Below, one piece after another: positions 25,161 to 33,367 of a stretch of DNA of 64,000 nt. Source of the DNA: QHXM01 sp032160705. GTDB taxonomy: Bacteria > Acidobacteriota > Blastocatellia > Pyrinomonadales > Pyrinomonadaceae. Position 1 is the stretch's first letter. Every line of letters begins with the position of its first letter. The stretch covers positions 17,952 to 81,951 of the forward strand of contig JAVHVE010000031.1 of the NCBI GenBank assembly GCA_032160705.1. The letters run 5' to 3'. A program made the position numbers and the translations under genes. The notes beneath the pieces were generated by a model. The model worked only from the letters and a program-made list of their open reading frames with translations. It made no database searches and was not told the origin of the DNA.

Positions 25161-26516
25161 ATGTCTACGCTTGCACCGCCCAGGAGACCTGAAATCAAGA
25201 CCGCTTTGCCCGGCCCCAAGGGTCAGGAAATCATCGCAGCCGATCACAGGTTCGTCACGCCGTCTTACCCGCGCCCTTCTTTCAAGCTCGTCGCCGAACG
25301 CGCTGAAGGTATGTGGGTCGAGGACGTTGATGGCAACATCTTTTTGGATTGCAACGCAGGGGTCGCCGTCTGCTCAACCGGCCACTGCCACCCGGAAGTT
25401 GTCCGCGCCATACAGGATCAGGCCGCGCAACTGATTCACATGTGCGGCACGGATTACTACTACAAACACATGCCGCAGTTGGCATGCAAACTCGATGAGA
25501 TCGTGCCCATCGAAGGCCCGACGCGCACGCACTTCGCCAATAGCGGGACGGAAGCTGTCGAAACTGCTTTGAAACTCGCGATGCACGCCACAGGGCGCGA
25601 GAAGTTCATAGCCTTCTTCAACAGCTTTCATGGTCGCACGCTCGGCTCACTCTCTTTAACTTCGTCGAGAGCAGCCCAGCGTAAAGGTTTTCGCCGCCAG
25701 GCTCTCGATGTCACGCACGTGCCCTACCCGAACGTCTTCCGCCATCCGTTCACGAATGAACGCTCCGATGCCGAGACTGTCAGCCGCGCGTGTCTGGACT
25801 GGATAGAGGATCGCCTGTTTAAGACGACTGTGCCGCCCGAAGAGTGTGCCGGAATCGTCGTCGAGGTTGTGCAGGGCGAAGGCGGCTACGTGCCCGCGCC
25901 GAAAGAATTCCTGCTGGGCTTGCGTCGCATCTGCGACGAGCACGGGATTATGCTCATCGTTGATGAAGTGCAATCGGGAATGGGGCGCACCGGTAGGATG
26001 TTTGCGAGCGACCATCATGGTCTCAAGGCGGACATCGTTTGCATTGCCAAAGGCATCGGCTCCGGACTACCCATCGGGGCATGTGTCGCCCGCGCCGATC
26101 TCATGGACTGGAAGCCGGGCGCGCACGCCTCGACCTTCGGAGGCAATCCGGTTTGCATAGCCGCCGCGCTCAAGACCATCGAACTCCTTGAGCGTGAGCT
26201 TGTGGCCAACAGCGCGGAGGTCGGCGCGTACTTGCAGGAAGGCTTGCGCCGGTTGATGCAGAAGCATGATTGCATCGGCGACGTGCGGGGTTTAGGCTTG
26301 ATGATCGGAGTGGAGTTCGTTGAAGACAAGGCTTCGATGAAGGCCGCGCCGGAATTGCGCGAGCGTGTGGAGACCGCCTGCTTCGAGCGCGGCCTCATCA
26401 TTCTCGGCGCAGGCTTCAACACGATTCGCTGGTCGCCGCCGCTCATCATCACACGCGAAAACGTTGACGTGGCACTGGAGATTTTCGACGAAGCGATTAC
26501 AGCGTCCTGCGTTTAA
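25161..26516 (+). CDS. class III PLP aminotransferase (acetylornithine / 4-aminobutyrate type)
   Basis: 451 residues. PLP motifs: NAGVAVCSTGHCHPEVV, NSGTEAVETALKLAM, FHGRTLGSLSLT, LIVDEVQSGMGRTG, the lysine block IAKGIGSGLPIGA, and ASTFGGNPVCIAAAL. The length and the GTDYYYKHMPQLACKL region are closer to GabT-like enzymes than to ArgD. It transfers an omega-amino group to 2-oxoglutarate; the exact substrate (GABA, acetylornithine or lysine-type) is not decided by sequence alone. AAGGAGAAGAG precedes the ATG. No arginine-biosynthesis genes are adjacent. Confidence 0.93.
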   Translation: MSTLAPPRRPEIKTALPGPKGQEIIAADHRFVTPSYPRPSFKLVAERAEGMWVEDVDGNIFLDCNAGVAVCSTGHCHPEVVRAIQDQAAQLIHMCGTDYYYKHMPQLACKLDEIVPIEGPTRTHFANSGTEAVETALKLAMHATGREKFIAFFNSFHGRTLGSLSLTSSRAAQRKGFRRQALDVTHVPYPNVFRHPFTNERSDAETVSRACLDWIEDRLFKTTVPPEECAGIVVEVVQGEGGYVPAPKEFLLGLRRICDEHGIMLIVDEVQSGMGRTGRMFASDHHGLKADIVCIAKGIGSGLPIGACVARADLMDWKPGAHASTFGGNPVCIAAALKTIELLERELVANSAEVGAYLQEGLRRLMQKHDCIGDVRGLGLMIGVEFVEDKASMKAAPELRERVETACFERGLIILGAGFNTIRWSPPLIITRENVDVALEIFDEAITASCV

Positions 26517-26517
26517 A

Positions 26518-26585
26518 TGATGAGTGATGAGTGCTGAGTAATGAGTAGGAGTGAGTTTTTAACTCATCACTCATTACTCATCACT
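26518..26585. repeat. heptad hairpin element, TGATGAG-word family
   Basis: Left arm of words TGATGAG, TGCTGAG and TAATGAG, a short loop GAGTTTTTAACTC, then the complementary CATCACTCATTACTCATCAC. It lies between convergent genes and supplies the last codons of the amidohydrolase. Confidence 0.85.
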
Positions 26586-27931
26586 TTGCTTTCTACCTCT
26601 TTCATGCGTGCGCGCAGCCGCTCTTCGTCAATGGTGGTGACGTGACCATCGCTGTACACAACACTTCCAGCCACCATCGTCATCAAGACATCGCGCCCGG
26701 AAGAAGCGAAGATGAGAGCAGCGTGTGGATCATGCACGGGAATTTGATGCGCGCCATTGAGAGCGACGATGGCGATGTCAGCCTGCGCGTTTTCTGCGAG
26801 CGTGCCAGTTTGAGTTTCAAGACCGAGCGCGCGTGCGCCGCCCATCGTTGCGGTCTGGAGCGCAATGCCTGCGTCCAGCCACTGCTCTGACCATTCGGTC
26901 TTTTCATTTGCCCGCGCCGTCAAAACAGCGAAGCGAGCTTCTTCGAGCAGGTCACAGGTGTTATTACTCGCCACCGAATCGCTGCCGAAACCCACCTTGA
27001 TGCCTTTCTCGATGAAGGCTGCAAACGGTGCTCGACCATGACCGAGCTTGGCGTTTGATTTCGGGCAATGAGCAACGCTCGCGCCCGCCTCTTTAATCGT
27101 GTCAATGTCTGCCTCGTCCACCGTGATGCAATGCGCGAGCAAGGGCTGCGCTTTGAGGACGCCATGCCGCGCCAGATATTGGATCGACGAAATTCCGGGC
27201 GCGCGCCATTCAATCCCGCGCCGCGCGAGACCTTCAGCAAAAGCTCCGCGTCCCTCGCGCATGAAAAGCTCCTCGGCTTTCGACTCCGCCGCGTGCATCA
27301 TCACCGGCAGCTTTTCCGCAAGAGCGAATTCCGTAATCAGCTCAAGCTGCGGCGCGCTCACCGTGTAGGGCGCATGCGGGGAAACGCCGACGCGCACAAG
27401 CTTGGATTCATATTCGCGAAGCCGCGCAACCTTCTCGCGCAGCTTCTCGAAATCCTCGCGCGCCTCCGCAGGGTTTGGACCGAAAGCTTCCTGGTAAACA
27501 ATCCCGCGCAAGCCCACATCGCCGAGCGCCCTCATGCTTGAGCTGGCCGCATCGCTGGCGTCCCCGACACACGTGACCCCAGCACGCGCGGCTTCAACCG
27601 CTCCCCACGCGGCGGCGACATAAAGGTCGTCGGGCGTCATCCGTTCAAGCCTGGCAATCGTCAGCTTTTTTAGCCACGTGAAAAAGTCTCCCTCTTCGCG
27701 TTCGAGATAACCGCGCATCGCCGTCAGCTCAAGATGCGAATGGGTATTGACGAGGCCGGGCAAAATAGCAGCCTCGCCGAAATTGCGCACCTGCGCTTCG
27801 GGGAATCGGATGAAGAGTTCATCACGTGCGCCGACACCAAGGATGAGCGAACCTTCAACCGCCACCACTCCGTTCTCGATAGCAGGTGAAGCCATCGGCA
27901 GTACCCATCGTGCGCTATAGATGATCGTCAT
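26567..27931 (-). CDS. amidohydrolase, chlorohydrolase/aminodeoxyfutalosine-deaminase type
   Basis: 454 residues from the ATG at 27929-27931 (MTIIYSARWVLPMASPAI). Metal site GLVNTHSHLELTAMRGYLE (HxH), then PHAPYTVSAPQL, HAAESKAEELFMREG, HCITVDEADID and the last Asp in GFGSDSVASNNTCDLLEE. This is the ATZ/TRZ subfamily: SAH/MTA deaminases, guanine deaminase and MqnX. The set of motifs fits MqnX (aminodeoxyfutalosine deaminase of the futalosine menaquinone pathway) or an S-adenosylhomocysteine deaminase; context does not decide. The final residues KVMSNE come from a heptad hairpin element. Confidence 0.88.
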   Translation of the reverse strand: MTIIYSARWVLPMASPAIENGVVAVEGSLILGVGARDELFIRFPEAQVRNFGEAAILPGLVNTHSHLELTAMRGYLEREEGDFFTWLKKLTIARLERMTPDDLYVAAAWGAVEAARAGVTCVGDASDAASSSMRALGDVGLRGIVYQEAFGPNPAEAREDFEKLREKVARLREYESKLVRVGVSPHAPYTVSAPQLELITEFALAEKLPVMMHAAESKAEELFMREGRGAFAEGLARRGIEWRAPGISSIQYLARHGVLKAQPLLAHCITVDEADIDTIKEAGASVAHCPKSNAKLGHGRAPFAAFIEKGIKVGFGSDSVASNNTCDLLEEARFAVLTARANEKTEWSEQWLDAGIALQTATMGGARALGLETQTGTLAENAQADIAIVALNGAHQIPVHDPHAALIFASSGRDVLMTMVAGSVVYSDGHVTTIDEERLRARMKEVESKVMSNE

Positions 27932-27970
27932 CAGCCTTCGTCTATCGCTCTGCAATCCGCGAACCCCAAA

Positions 27971-29341
27971 TCAAGATGAAAACTTCTCCGCGTTTCTCGA
28001 AACTCCCTCGTCGTAGCTTCTCCGGCGTTGCAGCACAAACCACAGGATGCCGGAGAGAGCAATCACCGCCCCGCCCGTCGCGGCGACCAAGCGGATTCCG
28101 AATCTGTCTGCCGTCGCGCCTGAAGCGAGCATGGCCGCAACCATCATCAGTGTCGTCAGGGTTTCGTAAGAAGCGAAGACGCGCCCGGCGTAACGGTTAT
28201 CTGTGCGGCTCATGATAATCGTCTGCTGTGCCGTCCACCAGATTGCAAAATTTATCTCGCGCGCTACCAGCACGAGAGCCGCGCCCCACAGGTTCGGCAT
28301 CAGGCTGAAGACGGCGAGGCCGCAGCCGTCAAAGATCATCGAACGACCCATGCGCGGCGCAAGCGTATCGCCTGCGGCGGCGTTGAAACGGCGAGCAATC
28401 GGCGCGCCGATGATGCCGCCCAGCCCCATGGCGATGAAGAGAACGGAGATTCCAAAATCCGTCGGGCGCTCGACCAACCTTTCAGCCGCAGCCACGCCGA
28501 ACTGCGCGCCAAAGATACTGTAGAGAGCGCGCGCAACGCCATTGCCCAATCCCCATCCGGCAGCGACGACGAAGATCGCCCACAGCACACGGCTGCGCCG
28601 GACGTACCGCAAGCCTTCACGAAAATCCAGCCAGTAGGCAGTAGGCAGTTGGCGGTTGGCAGTTAAAGACAAAGACAACGGCGCACCGCTGCTCGCCACC
28701 TGCTCGTTACTGCCCACTGCTTCTTCTTCACTGCCAACTGCCAACTGCCTACTGCCTACTGTTCTTATCCTGCGAATCATCTCGGCTGAGATGAGAAACG
28801 TCGCCGCGTTCAGAATGAAAACCGGGTTTCGTCCGATGAAGGTCGAGAGCAGGCCGCCGAGCGCAGAGCCGACGGCGATAGTTGCGGCTGTCGTCGAAGC
28901 CGAGAGCGAATTGGCGCTCATCAACTCATTCATCCCATGCACGAGATTCGGGATGGAGGCACGCTTCGCCGCGTTGAAGAAAGCTGAGACGGCGAAGAGC
29001 GACGCGCCGACAAGGTAGATCAGAGGGAGCTGACCTGTCATGTTCGCCAGCAGGAAGCCGAGCGCAAGGACGGCGCGCGCAATGTCCGCCGCGATCATCA
29101 CGCGCCGCCTGTCGATGCGATCAACGACGACGCCCGCCAGCGGGCCGAAGAGAAAAAGCGGAAGATGCCGGGCGATGGCGTAGAGGGCGACGGCCTGTCC
29201 CTCGCGTCCACGTCCGGCAAGCTGGATGGTCAGGGCGAGCACGGCGATGTTGTTGAACCAGTCGCCGATCTCGGAAACAACCTGCCCCGTCCACAGGCGA
29301 CGAAAGTCTGCATTGGCGGCGAGTAGTTGACGATAGGTCAA
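27971..29341 (-). CDS. MFS transporter with in-frame heptad-repeat insertion
   Basis: 456 residues. Twelve-helix MFS pattern with LWTGQVVSEIGDWFNNIAVLAL at the start and FLFGPLAGVVVDRIDRRRVMI, the loop 2-3 motif of the MFS_3 drug/enterobactin-exporter branch. In the central loop between helices 6 and 7, about 45 residues including VGSRQLAVGSEEEAVGS are encoded by the GCAGTAG heptad hairpin 28630-28763. The frame is kept. The ATG overlaps the stop of the upstream lytic transglycosylase by 4 bp, so both are co-translated. Confidence 0.9.
   Translation of the reverse strand: MTYRQLLAANADFRRLWTGQVVSEIGDWFNNIAVLALTIQLAGRGREGQAVALYAIARHLPLFLFGPLAGVVVDRIDRRRVMIAADIARAVLALGFLLANMTGQLPLIYLVGASLFAVSAFFNAAKRASIPNLVHGMNELMSANSLSASTTAATIAVGSALGGLLSTFIGRNPVFILNAATFLISAEMIRRIRTVGSRQLAVGSEEEAVGSNEQVASSGAPLSLSLTANRQLPTAYWLDFREGLRYVRRSRVLWAIFVVAAGWGLGNGVARALYSIFGAQFGVAAAERLVERPTDFGISVLFIAMGLGGIIGAPIARRFNAAAGDTLAPRMGRSMIFDGCGLAVFSLMPNLWGAALVLVAREINFAIWWTAQQTIIMSRTDNRYAGRVFASYETLTTLMMVAAMLASGATADRFGIRLVAATGGAVIALSGILWFVLQRRRSYDEGVSRNAEKFSS
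28630..28763. repeat. heptad hairpin element inside the MFS gene, GCAGTAG-word family
   Basis: Left arm of words GCAGTAG, GCAGTTG and GCGGTTG (28630-28665), right arm of the complementary words (28730-28763), loop about 65 bp. Total insertion keeps the reading frame because it lies in a cytoplasmic loop. Confidence 0.85.
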
Positions 29342-29964
29342 CGCCCGGCCTCCGGCGCGTTGCTCACGGGCGCGCTGGCCCTGTTCGAGCGGGCGTGCTC
29401 CTCTTTCAATTTGCGGTAGCGTTCAAGGATGGAAGTAACGTAAGCGCGTGTCGAGGGAATGTCTATACGCGCGATGAACTCATCAACGGTGAGAGGGCGT
29501 GTTCCCTCCGCAGCCTGATTCCAGGCGGCGGCGCGGCTGGGGCCCGCATTGTATCCGGCAATCATCCGCGCTTCTGCGCCGGGCAGGTCGCGATACTGCT
29601 CGTAAAGCTTCTCCAGATACCAGCAACCAATCTGGATATTGCGCTCCGGGTCGCGCAGCACCGTCCCGGGGTCTTGCTGCATCTGCCGCTCCAGCTCGCG
29701 CATTCCAGTTTCGGCAGCCCACTCGCGCCCGACCTTCGGCGTTACCTGCATCAACCCGATCTCGCCGTCGCTGCCAATCATCCAGGGACGAAAGTATGTC
29801 TCTTCGTAGACGATGCTCCAGACCAGATCAGGGTCGAGGCGATAGACGCTCGCCTGGCGCGCAATCAAAGTGTCGTAGCGATGAATCCAGTATTGATTGA
29901 AGAAGTAAACGCCGATAGCCCCAAGCAGGATGGCAGTGAGGATGATGATAATGAGACGCTTCAT
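29338..29964 (-). CDS. SLT-type lytic murein transglycosylase
   Basis: 208 residues. One N-terminal membrane anchor (LIIIILTAILLGAIGVYFF), then the SLT domain: SIVYEETYFRPWMIGSDGE with the catalytic Glu, IGLMQVTP, NIQIGCWYLEKLYE and AGYNAGPSRAAAWN. It cleaves the MurNAc-GlcNAc bond in the periplasm. Its 5' end directly abuts a heptad hairpin with no visible Shine-Dalgarno sequence. It overlaps the MFS gene by 4 bp. Confidence 0.93.
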   Translation of the reverse strand: MKRLIIIILTAILLGAIGVYFFNQYWIHRYDTLIARQASVYRLDPDLVWSIVYEETYFRPWMIGSDGEIGLMQVTPKVGREWAAETGMRELERQMQQDPGTVLRDPERNIQIGCWYLEKLYEQYRDLPGAEARMIAGYNAGPSRAAAWNQAAEGTRPLTVDEFIARIDIPSTRAYVTSILERYRKLKEEHARSNRASAPVSNAPEAGR

Positions 29965-30074
29965 AAAAAGCAGGAGACAGAAGACAGAAGTCAGGAGTCA
30001 GAATAAAAGAAAATCTGTAACAGCGGTTTCAGCTTTATCCCTTCTGACTCCTGTATTCTGTCTTCTGTCTCCCG
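29965..30074. repeat. heptad hairpin element, CAGGAGA-word family
   Basis: Fills the whole gap between the gene at 30076 and the transglycosylase start. Arms GCAGGAGACAGAAGACAGAAG and TTCTGTCTTCTGTCTCC. The core AAAATCTGTAACAGCGGTTTCAGCTTT is the same core as elsewhere but in the opposite orientation. Confidence 0.85.
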
Positions 30075-30075
30075 T

Positions 30076-30864
30076 TCAATTTCTTCGTTTTAATCCTGCC
30101 CAGAAATTGGCTGTCGCGTAGGCGCGGTCAATGCCTTCGTAGCGCGAGCGCAGGGCGCGCTCGTCGAGGACGTGACCCTGTAGCCAGACTTCCGCCGAAA
30201 GGGTTGCGCCAGCCTCAAGCGGGCTGCCGCGCAGCGCACGACGATTGACCAGGACTTCGAGCCGCAATCGTTCGAGGTCAAGGTAGACCCAGTACAGCTC
30301 GCTGCCCGATAGAGGATTGCGGAGCGTCTTAAAGGTAATCACGCGCCCCGTCAAGTTCCAGTCGTTCTCCTGCGCGGCGCGCGACGGCGCACTCCTTTCG
30401 AGCGGTTGCCAGAGCGCCGCAGCCTTGCGCTTACACACGCGCGCACGGTAGGCGAGGCCGCACAGACCGACGTGCAATTCCTGCGCGCGAAACCCTGCGG
30501 GGCCGACCTCCGTTAGATTCTGCAACTCGAACAGAACCTCTGTATCTGTCCCGTTGCAGTAGCCGTGGACGACGGCTTCACCTTCCTCGTCGTACTCTGT
30601 CAGCGCCCAAGGGCTGATGCGCTGCGTGTAGCGAGCGCGAAAACCCGGACGGCAATCGGCGTAGAAGATGTCGCCCGTGCCGGACTCATACAGTACCGTC
30701 CAGACTTCCAAGCCCTCACCAAGTTTCCAGCAGCGCCCGTGCAGCACAGCCCCACGACGGGAAAGCTGCGTCGGCTCACCCTGATCGCCCGCGCGTTCAG
30801 CCAGATAGTTGAAGGCCTTCTCGCTTTGAACTTCCAACCCGATGGTTTCGAATGTTACGTCCAT
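30076..30864 (-). CDS. hypothetical cytoplasmic protein
   Basis: 262 residues, no signal peptide or membrane helix. Begins MDVTFETIGLEVQSEKAFNYLAERAGDQG; the body alternates short beta-like segments (VWTVLYESGTGDIFYADC, YWVYLDLERLRLEVLV) and contains several Cys residues. No family recognised; the start resembles the VOC-like N-terminus of DUF3881 proteins only loosely. Same strand as the PIN/protease cluster, separated from it by the element 30872-30936. Confidence 0.7.
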   Translation of the reverse strand: MDVTFETIGLEVQSEKAFNYLAERAGDQGEPTQLSRRGAVLHGRCWKLGEGLEVWTVLYESGTGDIFYADCRPGFRARYTQRISPWALTEYDEEGEAVVHGYCNGTDTEVLFELQNLTEVGPAGFRAQELHVGLCGLAYRARVCKRKAAALWQPLERSAPSRAAQENDWNLTGRVITFKTLRNPLSGSELYWVYLDLERLRLEVLVNRRALRGSPLEAGATLSAEVWLQGHVLDERALRSRYEGIDRAYATANFWAGLKRRN

Positions 30865-30871
30865 AAAAATT

Positions 30872-30936
30872 CAGTGACAAGTGACAAGTGACAGGTGACA
30901 GGAAGAACGCTTTTTCTTGTCACTTGTCACCTGTTA
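30872..30936. repeat. heptad hairpin element, GTGACAA-word family
   Basis: Left arm two GTGACAA and two GTGACAG words, loop AAGAACGCTTTTTC, right arm TTGTCACTTGTCACCTGT. About 250 bp away the same word makes the element at 31187-31255. Confidence 0.85.
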
Positions 30937-30947
30937 CGGCCTTCATA

Positions 30948-31175
30948 TTATTGCCCAGCGCGTTTGCGGCGTCCACGTGGCGGCGCGTCTTCGGCTGCTT
31001 CGGCTTCGCGCGGTGCGCGGCTCTTGAAGCCGCGAACGTGCCGCACCGGCCCCTCGGCGGGACGCACGCCGGAGCGCACCATCTCCGTGAACAAATCTAC
31101 ATCATAATCCGCCTCACGCGACATCTCTTCGCGGATCGTATGCAGCACTTCCAGGAATCTGGGCTTGCGATACAT
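30948..31175 (-). CDS. small antitoxin-like protein, probable PIN partner
   Basis: 75 residues from the ATG at 31173-31175; upstream in-frame codons come from the heptad element and are not expected to be coding. MYRKPRFLEVLHTIREEMSREADYDVDLFTEMVRSG resembles small antitoxins (IREEM...DYDxxxLFEMVRSG shape) found beside PIN toxins of the LETS type. The tail is basic and disordered (APPRGRRKRAGQ). It lies downstream of the PIN gene with only a heptad hairpin between. Antitoxin identity is inference from size, motif shape and position. Confidence 0.6.
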   Translation of the reverse strand: MYRKPRFLEVLHTIREEMSREADYDVDLFTEMVRSGVRPAEGPVRHVRGFKSRAPREAEAAEDAPPRGRRKRAGQ

Positions 31176-31186
31176 ATCATACGCGT

Positions 31187-31255
31187 GGCAGGTGACAGGT
31201 GACAGGTGACAGGAAAAAGCATTTCTCTTGTCACCTGTCACCTGTCACCCGTCAC
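31187..31255. repeat. heptad hairpin element, GTGACAG-word family
   Basis: Arms of GGTGACA and TGTCACC words (31187-31213 and 31228-31255) around loop GGAAAAAGCATTTCTC. It sits between the small gene and the PIN gene, and the PIN stop codon and last residues GVTGDR are in its right arm. Confidence 0.85.
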
Positions 31256-31723
31256 GCCCTCTGTTGCTTCCGAAACCAAAAACTCCGGGGTGACGATCAT
31301 TGGGACGAAGAATCCGGCGGCGGTGTTGAAGAGTCGCACGCGCGCCTGTCGCCGAACGTTCGCCAGATGACCGAAGTTCCACGTTACTAAATAATCTATC
31401 TTGTGAAATGAGGCAACGGCGACGTGCAGGGCGTCGGCAATGTACTTGCGATGAAAGATGCCGCGTGTGATGTAGCCTTCGGCGAGAATCGCTGCCTCAT
31501 CGGTTAGCTCAACCTGTTCGAGTTGGCGCGCGAGTTTCAAATAACCTGTCCGGTGCGGCTCCGTCACACGCTCAAGCTCACGCACGACGAGTGGTGAAAT
31601 GACGGCGCGATATTCCGGCATCTCGTGCTCCCACCAGCGAATCGTCAAATCGCGGCGAAACGGCTCACCATTGTCCAGGTAAGCACCGACAACAGAGGTT
31701 TCAAGATAAAGGCTCTGCTTCAT
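31238..31723 (-). CDS. PIN-domain protein, VapC-like toxin
   Basis: 161 residues. PIN-fold signature LYLETSVVGAYLD near the start (acidic Glu at the DxS position), conserved acidic residues in ADALHVAVA and the closing LVTWNFGHLAN. PIN toxins cleave RNA, usually tRNA or rRNA loops. The ATG overlaps the stop of the upstream protease gene by 4 bp, so it is translationally coupled to it. Tail GVTGDR is encoded by the heptad element. The small gene at 30948-31175 may be the antitoxin; order is toxin first. Confidence 0.85.
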   Translation of the reverse strand: MKQSLYLETSVVGAYLDNGEPFRRDLTIRWWEHEMPEYRAVISPLVVRELERVTEPHRTGYLKLARQLEQVELTDEAAILAEGYITRGIFHRKYIADALHVAVASFHKIDYLVTWNFGHLANVRRQARVRLFNTAAGFFVPMIVTPEFLVSEATEGVTGDR

Positions 31724-33342
31724 GGCTGCCCGGCCCCAACCGTGATGGCCCGCGTCTTTCCATCGATGACCGACGCGGCGGCATTCAACGGCTCAAGCAA
31801 GATGATGGATTTTTTGAAGTCGAAGGTGACACGGAAGTAACGCAGGAAGTTTCCGCCGATGATCCCGGACTGGACGAAGCCCGTCGTCTCGTTGACCGGC
31901 TCAAGATTGAGCACCGCCACATCAACCTTTTCGCGCGCCTGCCTACCCAGGAGGATGCGCGGCAAGACTAGCGTCTGAACACCTTCGGCAACTCCGGCTG
32001 CGCCATACACCCGCATCCGCGTGGGATGCTTGAAATTGTTCATCTCGTCAAGCTCCATCAATTTTTCAGAGACGACAGAGATGCTCGCGCCTGTGTCGAT
32101 AATGAAATTGAAAGGGCGGCTGATGCCTTCCACCTGAACCTCGCCGCTGAGGAAGCCGCTCGACGTGGTGCGGGTCGGGATTTCGATACCGGACTGAGCG
32201 GCGAGTGAAGCCGTGTCGGCGCTTGGGCGCTGACGGTTCAGCGCAAAGGTGTGCGCGCCGTAATCAACCGTCGTGAGGTACTTCATGATGACCGCCAGCC
32301 CGATGTAACCGTCAACGGGAATCTCATCGTGATAGAAGTGTCGGATGTAAACCGGCACGCTCTCAATTCGCGCCTCACCGATCTCCATCGATTGAAGGAA
32401 GCCGTAGATAATCTCGAATTTTCCGCCGACGGCGCGCGCCATGCCGCCGCGCGCAATCGCCTTGATGCCCAGCCGCTTCGCCGTCTCGTCCGAGATGACG
32501 GAGATGCCTGAGCCCGTGTCGAGCACAAAACGCAGCGGCTCTTTCCGCCCATTGACACGAACGCTGATGATGGGGCGATTGTTGGGCATGTCGAACGGCA
32601 CGCTCGTCTGGCTCGCACCGCTCACACTGTAAAGATCAGTCTGGTTGCCGAGATAACGCAGAAAATCCACCAGACCACGAATGCGTGCGCGCCGGTCGTC
32701 GTCTGTGCGCGGCGCGATGACCAGGAAACGCTCGTAGGCGTTGGCTGCCTCCTTGTAGCTCTCGGAGCGCGCCGCCGCCTGTGCCAGCTTGAAGAGAAAG
32801 TCCGGCTCGCCCGGATTGAGACGAACGGCGCGGCGTAGCCCTTCAAGACATGAGTTGAGGCGATTCTCGTAGAAATCAACCATCGCCAATCCCGCCACCG
32901 CCAACGGTTCGTCATCTTTGAGGGTGAGCGCCGCGCGAAACTCTTCGACGGATATCCGAAAGTCGCCACTGGCGAGGATGATTGTTCCGATCAGAGCATG
33001 AGCACGCGCCGAGCGCGGGTCAATGGCAATGACATGCGCTGCCTGCTCGTAAGCATCCCGTAGCCGCCTCACCTTGAGCAGCGTATAGCTCAAGCCGAGC
33101 CGTGCCGCGTTATCGCGCTCATCTTTGGCAAGCGCCTCGCGGAACAACTTCTCCGCCAACTCATACTCGCCTTCCCGCAAGGCGCGCTCCGCGCGGTTGC
33201 GCGTTTTGTCTCCGGCGAATGCAGCAGTTGCCGAACCTGTCAGGGTGAGCATCAGGCCAATGGTCAGGGCGGCTGTCAACAGCGCCACGGAAGGTGGAAG
33301 GCGGAACGATAATAATGAAATGCGGCTTTTAATCTTACTCAT
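31720..33342 (-). CDS. TPR / double retropepsin-like aspartyl protease, secreted
   Basis: 540 residues from the ATG at 33340-33342, preferred because GGAGGAACGAGG precedes it; earlier in-frame starts (33363, TTG; 33357, ATG) lack this. Signal peptide (LTIGLMLTLTGSATAAFAG), then TPRs (residues 40-230; ERALREGEYELAEKLFREAL). Two aspartyl-protease half-domains follow with FVLDTGSGISVISDE and FIIDTGASISVVSE, each carrying a DTG, linked by the usual GRQAREKVDVAVLNLE block. A single chain can therefore form one active site or two. It lies 25 bp after the Ogg2 gene and overlaps the PIN gene. Confidence 0.88.
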   Translation of the reverse strand: MSKIKSRISLLSFRLPPSVALLTAALTIGLMLTLTGSATAAFAGDKTRNRAERALREGEYELAEKLFREALAKDERDNAARLGLSYTLLKVRRLRDAYEQAAHVIAIDPRSARAHALIGTIILASGDFRISVEEFRAALTLKDDEPLAVAGLAMVDFYENRLNSCLEGLRRAVRLNPGEPDFLFKLAQAAARSESYKEAANAYERFLVIAPRTDDDRRARIRGLVDFLRYLGNQTDLYSVSGASQTSVPFDMPNNRPIISVRVNGRKEPLRFVLDTGSGISVISDETAKRLGIKAIARGGMARAVGGKFEIIYGFLQSMEIGEARIESVPVYIRHFYHDEIPVDGYIGLAVIMKYLTTVDYGAHTFALNRQRPSADTASLAAQSGIEIPTRTTSSGFLSGEVQVEGISRPFNFIIDTGASISVVSEKLMELDEMNNFKHPTRMRVYGAAGVAEGVQTLVLPRILLGRQAREKVDVAVLNLEPVNETTGFVQSGIIGGNFLRYFRVTFDFKKSIILLEPLNAAASVIDGKTRAITVGAGQP

Positions 33343-33367
33343 GCCTCGTTCCTCCATCCTCAATTCT

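Noticed and set aside
30872..31255. Possible CRISPR array at the GTGACAG elements
   Set aside because: Units are 7 bp, tandem and inverted, with no spacers and no cas genes.
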